From: Actinomycetes bacterium | GTDB taxonomy: Bacteria; Actinomycetota; Acidimicrobiia; Acidimicrobiales; RAAP-2 | Assembly (NCBI GenBank): GCA_021777285.1 | Contig: JAJYDR010000040.1 | Span: forward strand, 1 to 17,273 | DNA length: 17,273 nucleotides | Direction of reading: 5' to 3' | Shown here: piece after piece, positions 7,235 to 14,571 of the stretch | Numbering within the stretch: the stretch's first letter is position 1 | Layout of the letters: every line of letters begins with the position of its first letter | Position numbers and translations under genes: made by a program | Notes under the pieces: model-generated | Told to the model about the DNA's origin: nothing | The model's database searches: none | What the model saw: only the letters and a program-made list of their open reading frames with translations

Positions 7235-8113
7235 ATGGAGCAGGTGCGCGACGCCGAGATCCGATCTGACCTCCCGACTCCACGTGTGCGCGCAATTTCC
7301 AAGGTCACTCTCGTGACGCCCCGGCCACGTACCCAGCGTCGTTCCTGGAGCACCCGTCTACGGCGCCGACTTCGCATGACCGGCGGCGTCGTCATCGCCA
7401 TCGCGCTCTGGGAGATCGCGAGTGTCACCAACCTGGTGTCTTCCACTGCGCTCGCGAGCGTCGGTGCGACCGCCGCGGCCCTGAGCGCGCACGCCGGCGC
7501 CCTGCTCGCCGCGGCGGGCCAGACCCTCGAGGCGTGGGCCGTCGGACTGGCACTCGCCTCGGTGGCGGGCATTGTGGCCGGGACACTGGTCGGACGGTCG
7601 CGGGTCGCCGACGCACTTACCGAGACCCTCGTGCGGATGATGCGCCCGCTTCCCTCACTCGCCCTCATCCCCATCGCCATCCTCATCGCCGGGCTGGGCC
7701 TGAAGATGACCGCCGGGCTCGTGGCCTTCACGTCCTTTTGGCCGATCTTCATCAATACCCGCTACGGCGTCGACCAAGTGGAGACGCTCCTGTTGGAAAC
7801 GGCGACGACGCTGGGGCTGCGCCGCGTAACGCTCGTGCGCAAGGTCGTGCTCCCGGCCGCCGCGCCGCTGATCGCCAGCGGCTTTCAGGTCGCGGTGAGC
7901 CTGGCGCTGTCGGTGACAGTGGCGGTCGAGCTCGTCGGCGGCACCGGCGGCATCGGTTCCTACGTCCTCGCGGCTCAGCAGGCGAACGTCGTCTCGAACA
8001 TGTACGCCGGCATCGTCGTGGGCGGCGTGCTCGGCTGGGTGCTCAACACGGGCTTTGCTGCGCTGTTCGGTCGACTGCTGCCGTGGGCCCACCAGCGCGA
8101 GGGCTCGGAATGA
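7235..8113 (+). CDS. ABC transporter permease, NitT/TauT (BPD_transp_1) type, first subunit
   Basis: A 292-residue inner-membrane permease. A basic cytoplasmic N-terminal tail (about 48 residues, RRSWSTRLRRRLR at 36-48) precedes the first membrane helix GGVVIAIALWEIASV. About six hydrophobic segments follow. The EAA coupling loop that docks on the ATPase is at about 188-207 (ETATTLGLRRVTLVRKVVLP), with the conserved G and LP. Start ATG 7235 has a strong ribosome site (GGAGGGGG, 9 bases upstream). The stop overlaps the next permease start as ATGA. It should pair with the second permease to form a heterodimeric channel. Family is clear, substrate is not. Confidence 0.92.
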   Translation: MEQVRDAEIRSDLPTPRVRAISKVTLVTPRPRTQRRSWSTRLRRRLRMTGGVVIAIALWEIASVTNLVSSTALASVGATAAALSAHAGALLAAAGQTLEAWAVGLALASVAGIVAGTLVGRSRVADALTETLVRMMRPLPSLALIPIAILIAGLGLKMTAGLVAFTSFWPIFINTRYGVDQVETLLLETATTLGLRRVTLVRKVVLPAAAPLIASGFQVAVSLALSVTVAVELVGGTGGIGSYVLAAQQANVVSNMYAGIVVGGVLGWVLNTGFAALFGRLLPWAHQREGSE

Positions 8114-8910
8114 TCGCCCAGCCGCGCCGCGCCGCCCGGCTTCGCCGCGTGGGCTTCTGGACGCTCGGTTGGGTCGGCCTGGCCATCGCGATGCTCATCT
8201 GGCAGCTTGTCGCTGTCGTCGACCACAGCCCGCTGATTCCGACCTTCACCGCGACCGTGGTGGCACTGTGGCACCTGCTCACCAGTTCGTTCGTCGCGGG
8301 CAACCTCGTCCCGTCGCTCATTAGACTCGTCATCGGCTTTGCGGCGAGCGCCGTTCTGGGCATCGTCATCGGACTGTTCACGGGGTACTACCGCGCGGTG
8401 CGCGAGTGGACCGCGGCGGTCTTCGACTTCTCTCGTTCCCTGCCGACACCGCTACTCATCCCGGTCGCGCTGGTCCTGTTCGGGCTCGGCGGCACCATGG
8501 TGGTGGTGATCATCGCCTCGGCGGCGGTATGGCCCGTTTTGATCAACACCTCCAACGCGACGGCCGCCCTGGAGCCGACGCTCGTCGACACGGCACGGTG
8601 CCTTGGTCTTCGCGGTCCCGCGCTGCTCTTCAAGGTGATCCTGCCCGCGGTCAGCCCGAAGATCTTCGCCGGACTTCGCGTGGCGATCAGCGTGTCGCTG
8701 GCGGTCCTCGTCGTCGCGGAGATCCTCGGTGGCAGCTCGGGCATCGGCTACTTCATCTCCGCCGCCCAGCAGTCCTTCCAGATCACCGACAGCTACGCGG
8801 GCGTGCTCGTGCTGTGCCTGCTCGGGTGGATCGCCGACTCGCTGTTCTTGTTCGCTGAACGCCGGCTGCTCGTCTGGCAGCGCGGCATCGTTGGAGGTGG
8901 CCATGGCTGA
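8110..8910 (+). CDS. ABC transporter permease, NitT/TauT (BPD_transp_1) type, second subunit
   Basis: A 266-residue membrane protein beginning MIAQPRRAARLRRVGFWTLG, with a basic N-terminus and about six membrane segments. The EAA loop is at about 160-179 (DTARCLGLRGPALLFKVILP), close to but distinct from that of the first permease. I place the start at ATG 8110, which overlaps the previous stop as ATGA and gives the family's usual length; the frame stays open far upstream (to 7534), but that part is an out-of-frame shadow of the first permease gene. It overlaps the ATPase gene by 8 bases. It likely forms a heterodimer with the first permease. Confidence 0.92.
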   Translation: MIAQPRRAARLRRVGFWTLGWVGLAIAMLIWQLVAVVDHSPLIPTFTATVVALWHLLTSSFVAGNLVPSLIRLVIGFAASAVLGIVIGLFTGYYRAVREWTAAVFDFSRSLPTPLLIPVALVLFGLGGTMVVVIIASAAVWPVLINTSNATAALEPTLVDTARCLGLRGPALLFKVILPAVSPKIFAGLRVAISVSLAVLVVAEILGGSSGIGYFISAAQQSFQITDSYAGVLVLCLLGWIADSLFLFAERRLLVWQRGIVGGGHG

Positions 8911-9703
8911 CCCGATCTTGGAGTTCCGACACGTGGGCGTGACGCTCACCGGTCGCGACGGCTCGATCAACGAGGTGTCCTCAGACGTGTCGCTCGAACT
9001 GGCGCCCCGGGAGTTCGTGAGCATCGTCGGCCCGTCGGGGGCGGGCAAGACGACGCTGCTGCGCACGGCCGCCGGACTGCGCCGGCCGACCACGGGGGAG
9101 GTCCGCTTCGAGGGGCGGTCTCTCGAGGACGTGCAGAACGGCATCTCGGTGGTCTTCCAGGAGTACAACAAGAGCCTCTTCCCGTGGCTCTCGATCGTCA
9201 AGAACGTCGCCATGGGCGCTCGACGGCTGGCGCCCGCCGAGCGCGCCGCGCGGGTGCGCGCGGCGCTGGAGGCCGTGGCACTCACGGGATTCGAGTCGCG
9301 CTACCCGTGGGAGCTGTCGGGTGGCATGCAGCAGCGCGCGGCCCTGGCGCGCGCGCTGGTGTCGGACCCCAAGGTGCTGATGCTCGACGAACCGTTCGCA
9401 TCGGTCGACGCACTCACGCGGGGCCTGCTCGAGGACGTGGTCGGCGACCTGTGGGAGCGGTCGTCCTTCGCCGCGCTGCTCGTCACCCACGACGTCGGCG
9501 AAGCGGTGTACCTGTCTGATCGCGTGCTCGTGCTCTCGGCGCGACCATCGCACATCCTCGCCGAGGTGACGATCGACCTGCCGCGGCCGCGCAGTCAGGG
9601 CTCGACCCGCCAGCTCGCCCGGTTCGTCGAACTCGAGGCGCAGGTGCTCGATCTCGTCCACCAGGCCGGCCGGTCGGTGGCGGGCGAGCGCGCCGGCGCG
9701 TGA
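8903..9703 (+). CDS. ABC transporter ATP-binding protein, NitT/TauT type
   Basis: A 266-residue cytoplasmic ATPase that powers the importer. All nucleotide-binding motifs are intact: Walker A GPSGAGKT (43-50), Q-loop FQE (85-87), signature LSGGMQQR (138-145), Walker B VLMLDEP (158-164), D-loop SVDA and H-loop THD (195-197). The EYNKSLFPW segment after the Q-loop is typical of the nitrate/taurine/sulfonate group. ATG 8903 is chosen because it follows GGAGG (8893-8897) and gives a start at the usual place (MADPILEFRHVGVTL); the frame upstream runs inside the permease gene. It is the last gene of the importer operon; 75 bases separate it from the catabolic operon. Confidence 0.95.
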   Translation: MADPILEFRHVGVTLTGRDGSINEVSSDVSLELAPREFVSIVGPSGAGKTTLLRTAAGLRRPTTGEVRFEGRSLEDVQNGISVVFQEYNKSLFPWLSIVKNVAMGARRLAPAERAARVRAALEAVALTGFESRYPWELSGGMQQRAALARALVSDPKVLMLDEPFASVDALTRGLLEDVVGDLWERSSFAALLVTHDVGEAVYLSDRVLVLSARPSHILAEVTIDLPRPRSQGSTRQLARFVELEAQVLDLVHQAGRSVAGERAGA

Positions 9704-9728
9704 GCGGCCATCGGGACGACGTCGTGAC

Positions 9729-9764
9729 TGCTAAACTAAAAGTGACTTTCACAATACGAAATGG
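9729..9764 (+). promoter_or_regulatory. Promoter and operator-like element before the catabolic operon
   Basis: TGC-TAAACT (9729-9737) resembles an extended -10 element; no good -35 is present. It is followed by TAAAAGTGACTTTCA (9737-9751), then CAATA and CGAAATGG, which matches the element before the binding-protein gene at 22 of 28 aligned positions. The inverted repeat here is imperfect (TTTC and GAAA half-sites). A common regulator for importer and catabolic operon is inferred. Confidence 0.55.
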
Positions 9765-9778
9765 GGATTCGATAACTC

Positions 9779-10549
9779 GTGGTTGAGGTCGTTGATCAGC
9801 TCGGACTGACGGGCCGCCGGGTGCTGGTGGCCGGGGCCGGTGGGCTCGGCGGTGCCTGCGCCGCCGCCTTTGCCGCGGCTGGTGCGCACGTCTACGTTGT
9901 CGACGAAGACGCCGAGCGAGTCGAGGACTTGTGCGAGCAGCTGCGCGCCCCATCGTCGGGAACGATCGGTGGCAGCGCGGCCGATCTGCGTCGTCGTGAA
10001 GACTGCCAGGCGGCGGTCGCGCGGGCGCGCACCGAGCTCGGCGGTCTCGACGTGTGCCTGCACGCCGTCGGCGTCAACGATCGGCGCCCCATACTCGAGC
10101 TCGACGAGGATGACTGGGACCGGATCCTGTCGATCAATCTCACGAGCGCGTTCTTCCTCGGTCAGGCGGCCGGTGCCTCGATGGTCCACGACGGCGGTGG
10201 CCGCGTGATCTTCATCTCCTCGGTCGCGGGTCTCCTCGGGCACGCGAACCACGGCCCCTACGCCGCGTCAAAGGGCGGTCTCAATCAGCTGCTGCGCGTG
10301 ATGGCGCGCGAGTGGGCACCGGCTGGCGTCACCGTGAACGCCGTCGCCCCGGGCTACGTGGAGTCGAACCTGACGCGCGAGTACCTCGACGCCGACGGCC
10401 ATCGGGCCCAGCTCGAGGCACTCGTGCCCTTCGGTCGGCTCGGCACGCTCGAGGAGGTCGCCGGGCCGGTGCTGTTCCTGGCGTCGTCGCTGGCGGGCTT
10501 CGTGACCGGGCAAATCATGTATGTCGATGGTGGAAGGACGTTGGTGTGA
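9779..10549 (+). CDS. Short-chain dehydrogenase/reductase (SDR), first of two
   Basis: A 256-residue classical SDR, expected to oxidise or reduce a hydroxyl/keto group with NAD(P). The cofactor loop is AGAGGLGGACA (18-28), a variant of TGxxxGxG. An Asp at the end of the second strand (VYVVDED, D42) favours NAD. The catalytic tetrad is N120, S148, Y161 and K165 (YAASK), with the usual PG motif after it and the C-terminal GQIMYVDGG. The NNAG motif is replaced by HAVG. Start is GTG 9779, with a weak G-rich site upstream; the ATG at 9761 is out of frame and closes at once. It is the first gene of a five-gene operon and shares one base with the next gene. FabG-like overall; the true substrate is unknown. 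Confidence 0.9.
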   Translation: MVEVVDQLGLTGRRVLVAGAGGLGGACAAAFAAAGAHVYVVDEDAERVEDLCEQLRAPSSGTIGGSAADLRRREDCQAAVARARTELGGLDVCLHAVGVNDRRPILELDEDDWDRILSINLTSAFFLGQAAGASMVHDGGGRVIFISSVAGLLGHANHGPYAASKGGLNQLLRVMAREWAPAGVTVNAVAPGYVESNLTREYLDADGHRAQLEALVPFGRLGTLEEVAGPVLFLASSLAGFVTGQIMYVDGGRTLV

Positions 10550-11364
10550 TGACAAACGACGAGCAGAACACAGAGCAGGGACGCGCCGGGGCGATCTTCC
10601 CGCGATTCGCCGGCAAGTGGGTGATGGTGACCGGGGCGGGCACCGGCTTCGGCTCCACACTCGCCAAGCGCGCGGCGGCCGAGGGCGCCAACGTGGTCGT
10701 GCACTACAACTCCTCGGCCGCGGGCGCTGAGGCGACGGCCGAGGCGGTTCGCCAACTGGGCCGCGAGGCCGTCGTCATCCAGGGCGACCTGCGCAGTACC
10801 GCCGACATCAAACGCATGGCCGACGAGGCGTGGCGCGCGGCCGGCACGCTCGACGTGCTGGTCAACAACGTGGGCGACATCGCGACCGACCAGATGTCCT
10901 GGCGCGACATTGACGAGTCGGTCGTGGACCGGGTGCTCGCCGTGGACATCAAGGGCACGATGTACATGATCCACGAGCACGGTACGCGGATGCTCGAGGT
11001 CGGTGGCGGGAACATCGTGAACATCGCCTCGACCGTCGTCGTGCGTGGCAGCCCCCGCGCGCCGCAGTACGCGGCGGGCAAATACGGCATCATCGGCCTG
11101 ACCAAGTCTTACGCCGCGGCGTTCGCGCCCGTGGTTCGGGTGAACGCCTTCGGACCGGGCTTCATGTCCACGGAGTCGACCCTCACGCGCTCGGACTGGC
11201 TGAACGGCCGACGCGAGCGGGTCATCGCCCAGACGCCAATGGGCCGCGTACCCGAGCCCCAGGAACTGGCGGGCGCGGCCCTGTGGCTGGCCACCGACGA
11301 CGCGTCGCACATGACGGGCAACTTCATCATGTGCGATGGCGGCTACTCGATGATCGGCGCATGA
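10549..11364 (+). CDS. Short-chain dehydrogenase/reductase (SDR), second of two
   Basis: A 271-residue classical SDR with an N-terminal extension of about 20 polar residues. The cofactor loop TGAGTGFG is at 28-35, followed by VVVHYNSS at the second strand, which lacks the acidic NAD-type residue. NNVG is at 106-109; catalytic residues are S161, Y174 and K178 (YAAGK). The tetrad Asn position is an Asp (AVDIKG, D133). ATG 10549 is chosen because it overlaps the first SDR stop by one base (TGATG); GTG 10546 is possible. The stop overlaps the next gene as ATGA. It is clearly different from the first SDR, so the two probably act on different steps or different stereocentres. Substrate unknown. Confidence 0.9.
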   Translation: MTNDEQNTEQGRAGAIFPRFAGKWVMVTGAGTGFGSTLAKRAAAEGANVVVHYNSSAAGAEATAEAVRQLGREAVVIQGDLRSTADIKRMADEAWRAAGTLDVLVNNVGDIATDQMSWRDIDESVVDRVLAVDIKGTMYMIHEHGTRMLEVGGGNIVNIASTVVVRGSPRAPQYAAGKYGIIGLTKSYAAAFAPVVRVNAFGPGFMSTESTLTRSDWLNGRRERVIAQTPMGRVPEPQELAGAALWLATDDASHMTGNFIMCDGGYSMIGA

Positions 11365-12212
11365 CCCCCACCCTCGGCAACCTCGACGGCCGCGCCGTGC
11401 TGGACTTCGGCGAGCGGGGTAGTGCGGACGTGGCGCGCGCGAGCGCGGGCCGCTTCGGCCCGACGCCCGCGGCGGTGCTCGACGACTGGGCGGCCTTCCT
11501 CGACTGGTCGGTGTCGGTTGAGCCCGACGCTGCGCCCCTCGACGTCACTCGCCTGGGCGCCCCGGTGCCGACGCCGCGCCAGGTGTTCGCGATCGGGCTC
11601 AACTACCGCGCGCACGCGGAGGAGGCGGGCTACGACATGAGCGGCCTACCCCAGGTCTTCACGAAGTTCCCGAGTTGTCTCGCCGGTCCGCACGCCGTGG
11701 TGCCGGTCGCGAGCCCGAAACTCGACTGGGAGGTCGAACTCGTCGTCGTGATCGCTGAGCGGTGCCAACGCGTGCGCGAGGCGGACGCGTGGGAGAAGGT
11801 CGCAGGCCTGATGGTGGGCCAGGACCTCTCCGCGCGCGACGTCCAGCTCGCGGGCCAGTCGCCCCAGTGGAGCCTCGGCAAGTCCTTCGCCAACTTTGGG
11901 CCGACGGGGCCGTACCTCGTGCCGACGGCATCGATCGCGAACCGCGACGACCTTCGCATCACGTGCGTGCTGAACGGTACGGTGATGCAGGACTCGCGCA
12001 CCTCGCTCATGATCTGGTCGGTGCCCGAACTGGTGGCACGACTCTCGTCGGTCGCCACGCTCGAGCCGGGCGACCTGATCTTCACCGGCACCCCGTCGGG
12101 CATCGGCCACCGCCGCGAACCGCCGCGCTACCTCGGTCCCGACGACGTGGTCGTGAGCGAGATCGAGGGGCTCGGCCAGCTGCGGACGACTTTTACGGAA
12201 GTCCCGTCGTGA
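11361..12212 (+). CDS. Fumarylacetoacetate hydrolase (FAH)-family protein, acylpyruvate hydrolase-like
   Basis: A 283-residue FAH-fold enzyme, likely cytoplasmic and Mg/Mn dependent, acting on a diketo or oxo-enol acid. The catalytic domain starts at about 74 (RQVFAIGLNYRAHAEEAGYD) and contains the His/Glu pair of the NYxxHxxE motif (H85, E88). Metal ligands are E124 and E126 (DWEVEL) and D155 (QDLSARD). The C-terminal FTGTPSGIG motif is intact. The N-terminal 70 residues are the usual small lead domain. ATG 11361 overlaps the second SDR stop as ATGA. Relatives hydrolyse acylpyruvates, decarboxylate oxaloacetate or isomerise/hydrate ring-cleavage products, so the reaction is not fixed. It sits with two SDRs, which could make the diketo substrate. 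Confidence 0.9.
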   Translation: MTPTLGNLDGRAVLDFGERGSADVARASAGRFGPTPAAVLDDWAAFLDWSVSVEPDAAPLDVTRLGAPVPTPRQVFAIGLNYRAHAEEAGYDMSGLPQVFTKFPSCLAGPHAVVPVASPKLDWEVELVVVIAERCQRVREADAWEKVAGLMVGQDLSARDVQLAGQSPQWSLGKSFANFGPTGPYLVPTASIANRDDLRITCVLNGTVMQDSRTSLMIWSVPELVARLSSVATLEPGDLIFTGTPSGIGHRREPPRYLGPDDVVVSEIEGLGQLRTTFTEVPS

Positions 12213-12844
12213 CGGACATGACGCACGGTCGACTGCCGTGGCCTGTACGAGACGACCTGGACGACGACGGTCGCGCGGTCTATGACGCGATCGTCGGTGG
12301 CCCGCGCGCGATCGACGCGGCCACGTCGCCCATCATCGCTCCCGACGGGCGCCTCGAGGGCCCGTTCAACGCGATGCTCGTGAGTCCCGCCGTGGGCGGC
12401 GCATTGCAGTCACTTGGCTCGGCCATCCGCTACGGCTCGTCGCTGGCGGATCGTGACCGCGAACTGGCGATCCTCGAGGTGGCCGCGCACCACCGCAGCG
12501 ACTTCGAGTGGTTCGCGCACGAGCGCCTCGCGCACGCCGCCGGGCTCGTTGCGGCGACGCTCGAGGCGATCCGCTCGCGCCGACGCCCCGAGGGGCTCGA
12601 CGCCGGCGCGGACGCCGTCTGGACCGCGGTGCGGGCGCTGCTCGAGCGAGGGGACCTTGACGACACGGAGTACGCGGCACTCGTGGCCGCGCGCGGCGAG
12701 GCGGCCACCGTCGAGCTCGTCATCCTCGTCGGCTACTACCAGACGTTGGCGCTGATGCTGCGGACGTTCCGGGTCCCGGTCCCGGCCGCGGCCGACGGGG
12801 CGATCGCAAATTGGTCTACATCGAACAGAGAGGGGAAGTCATGA
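12209..12844 (+). CDS. Carboxymuconolactone decarboxylase (CMD)-family protein
   Basis: A 211-residue all-helical protein. The CMD/AhpD-like domain lies at about 55-130: MLVSPAVGGALQSLGSAIRY, then DRDRELAILEVAAHHRSDFE, then WFAHERLAHAAGL. The Glu-His pair of the family's EWxxH segment is E100/H104. There is no cysteine anywhere, so the thioredoxin-like CxxC peroxidase activity of AhpD is excluded; a decarboxylase or lactone/isomerase-type role is more likely. GTG 12209 is preferred over ATG 12218 because it overlaps the previous stop as GTGA and has GGAAG 7 bases upstream. The next gene overlaps its stop. Its place between two FAH-family genes implies a step on the same keto-acid intermediates. 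Confidence 0.87.
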   Translation: MTDMTHGRLPWPVRDDLDDDGRAVYDAIVGGPRAIDAATSPIIAPDGRLEGPFNAMLVSPAVGGALQSLGSAIRYGSSLADRDRELAILEVAAHHRSDFEWFAHERLAHAAGLVAATLEAIRSRRRPEGLDAGADAVWTAVRALLERGDLDDTEYAALVAARGEAATVELVILVGYYQTLALMLRTFRVPVPAAADGAIANWSTSNREGKS

Positions 12845-13716
12845 AATTGGTCACCTTTGACGCAGGGAGGACGGGGCGGGTCGGGCGCCTCGACGGCGAC
12901 GTCATCGTCGAGTTCGACTGTGCGTCGATGCGCGCCTACTTCGAACGAGAGGGCAACGTGCCCGAGACCGGCGAGGTCGTCAGCCTCGCCGACGCGCGCC
13001 TGCGCGCCCCGATCACGCCGAAGAAGTTCTTCCACACGGCCGGGAACTTCGTCGAGCACCACCAGGACCTCGTCCGGGTGAACTGGTCACATCCCGTCAA
13101 CAAGGGCATCGTCTTCTTCCAGAACGTCGACGCCATCGTCGGCCCCGAGGACGCGGTCGTGTACCCGGGACAACTCACGAAGGAGTTGGACTACGAGCTC
13201 GAGATGGCGATGGTCATCGGCAAGCCCGGCAAGTTCTTCCACGCCGACCAGGCCGCCGAGCACATCGCCGGCTACTTGATCTTCAACGACATCACGGCGC
13301 GTGACATCCAGCGCCGCGAGATGGAATCCGGGGTCTTCTCCTTCTCCAAGGCGATCGACACCTTCTGTCCGATCGGCCCATACATCGTGACGGCCGACGA
13401 AGTCGGCGATCCCCACAACCTGGACATGGAGCTGCGCGTGAACGGCCAGGTCCGCCAGAAGTCCAACACGAGTCACATGTCAGTGTCCATCAACCAGCTC
13501 ATTGCCTACCATTCGCCCCAGGTCTACAGCGCGGGCGACCTCGTCACCACAGGGACGATCGCGGGGGTCGCGGCGAGCACTGAGGATCCCTTCGCGAACT
13601 ACCTCAAGCCCGGGGACGTCGTGGAGGCGCAGATCGAGAAGCTCGGCACGCTCCGCAACCACGTGGTCAGCTGGGAAGAGGCGCATTCGACGCCGCAGCC
13701 CACGTTCGAGTGGTAA
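12841..13716 (+). CDS. Fumarylacetoacetate hydrolase (FAH)-family protein, second of two
   Basis: A 291-residue FAH-fold protein, quite different from the first one. It begins MKLVTFDAGRTGRVGRLDGD, a typical start of the 2-hydroxyhepta-diene-dioate isomerase / ureidoglycolate-lyase-like group. Metal ligands are E119 and E121 (DYELEM) and D150 (NDITARD). The NYxxHxxE motif is altered to NFVEHHQD: H73 is present but the Glu is Asp (D76). The TGTPSG motif is TGTIAG. ATG 12841 overlaps the CMD stop as ATGA and is preceded by AGGGGAAG; a TTG at 12811 is in frame but inside the CMD gene. It ends the operon. Altered catalytic positions suggest a different reaction from the first FAH-family enzyme. 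Confidence 0.9.
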   Translation: MKLVTFDAGRTGRVGRLDGDVIVEFDCASMRAYFEREGNVPETGEVVSLADARLRAPITPKKFFHTAGNFVEHHQDLVRVNWSHPVNKGIVFFQNVDAIVGPEDAVVYPGQLTKELDYELEMAMVIGKPGKFFHADQAAEHIAGYLIFNDITARDIQRREMESGVFSFSKAIDTFCPIGPYIVTADEVGDPHNLDMELRVNGQVRQKSNTSHMSVSINQLIAYHSPQVYSAGDLVTTGTIAGVAASTEDPFANYLKPGDVVEAQIEKLGTLRNHVVSWEEAHSTPQPTFEW

Positions 13717-13993
13717 GCAGGGTCGCTGGGCCAGCCGGGTTAACAAGCTAACGGCGACACGTGCGGAATCAACCCGCTCGCCATTCCGCGTCGACCTGGA
13801 TCGTGGCTGCGTTTGGGCAGTTTTGGTTTGAGTGATCGAACCGACGGGTGATGACGAGAGACGTGGCCGTAACGTGTTTGAACGCCCACGAGCGGCGCCG
13901 TGGTGTCCAAGTCGTCACCGCGATACCGTTCGAAGCGGTGGCGTGAACCTAGACCCCCAGTCGGCTTACCCACTGGAGTAGGTGGTGTTGGCA

Positions 13994-14302
13994 ATGACGG
14001 CAACCTTGAAAGTAACTCACAAGGCTCTCGGCGTTGAAGTACGACGTGGTGTCTATGACATCGTGGTCGACGGTGTATCGGTCGGGAATGTGAAGATGAA
14101 CCACACGACCTCGGTGTCGATCAGCGCGGGACGGCACACCCTGCAAGTTCGCCACCGTCGCACGTCGAGTCGCCCCGAGTCGTTCGACGCCATCGATGGC
14201 CAAACGATTACCTATCGATGCACGGGAAAGAGCTTCCTTCCCGTGTTTTTACTCTCATTCGTGATTCGCAGCATGGCACTCCAGTTGCGCCGCGTCCAAT
14301 GA
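13994..14302 (+). CDS. Small beta-rich protein of unknown function
   Basis: A 102-residue protein, not recognised as a named family. The first two thirds look like a small beta-sandwich of the PEGA-like kind: VYDIVVDGVSVGNVKMNHTT, then SVSISAGRHTLQVRHRRTSS, in which a DG turn and a GRHTLQV strand recur in such carbohydrate- or surface-binding folds. The C-terminus has a short hydrophobic stretch (SFLPVFLLSFVI). No signal peptide is visible. ATG 13994 is chosen because AGGTGG lies 8 bases upstream; GTG 13982, GTG 13985 and TTG 13988 are in-frame alternatives. Codon use is less GC-rich than in the catabolic operon. The PEGA-like comparison is a guess from pattern only. Confidence 0.6.
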   Translation: MTATLKVTHKALGVEVRRGVYDIVVDGVSVGNVKMNHTTSVSISAGRHTLQVRHRRTSSRPESFDAIDGQTITYRCTGKSFLPVFLLSFVIRSMALQLRRVQ

Positions 14303-14432
14303 CCTGGAGGCGGTGCTTCCGGGCTCTTGAATCCACTGTCAAACGAATTGAGATATTTTGAATTTCATCGGAGACCTCGGTGTGCCATTCGTGACAGCCA
14401 CACCGCTAATCAGGTATGTAAGTAATTCTCAG

Positions 14433-14451
14433 TCGTAGGACCTGGCTACGA
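14433..14451 (+). terminator. Small hairpin with a T-run upstream of the peptidase gene
   Basis: TCGTAG and CTACGA form a 6-base stem with a 7-base loop, followed by GTTTTG. It may end transcription from the small gene at 13994-14302 or be a leader element of the peptidase. The surrounding 14303-14571 is relatively AT-rich and probably contains the peptidase promoter, but I see no clear -35/-10 pair. Confidence 0.3.
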
Positions 14452-14571
14452 GTTTTGAAGTGAGATGCTCTGGAACCACCAGTTGTCGAGTCGTATGCTC
14501 GAACTCAGAAGCGCCGATCGAAGACGGCACGAGTGGCCGTGCCGTGGTGTCGGCTACGGCGAGGAGACGTG

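Noticed and set aside
7534..8109. Upstream open extension of the second permease frame
   Set aside because: It overlaps the first permease in another frame, is Arg/His-rich, and ATG 8110 with an ATGA overlap gives the normal family length.
8452..9285. 277-codon minus-strand frame across the permease/ATPase junction
   Set aside because: It is antisense to two genes with complete family motifs; its composition is that of a shadow frame.
11762..12208. Upstream open extension of the CMD-family frame
   Set aside because: It lies inside the first FAH-family gene out of frame and is Arg/Pro-rich; the GTG 12209 start has ribosome site and overlap support.
9779..13716. Non-phosphorylating L-fucose/L-rhamnose route (SDR plus FAH-type diketo-sugar-acid hydrolase)
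   Set aside because: SDR and FAH enzymes fit, but lactonase, sugar-acid dehydratase and a sugar-type transporter are absent, and a CMD protein is present; kept only as a comparison.
13722..13758. Possible terminator after the second FAH-family gene (GTCGC/GCGAC outer and GTTA/TAAC inner pairs)
   Set aside because: The stem is short and interrupted by a large bulge, with no T-run; too weak to annotate.
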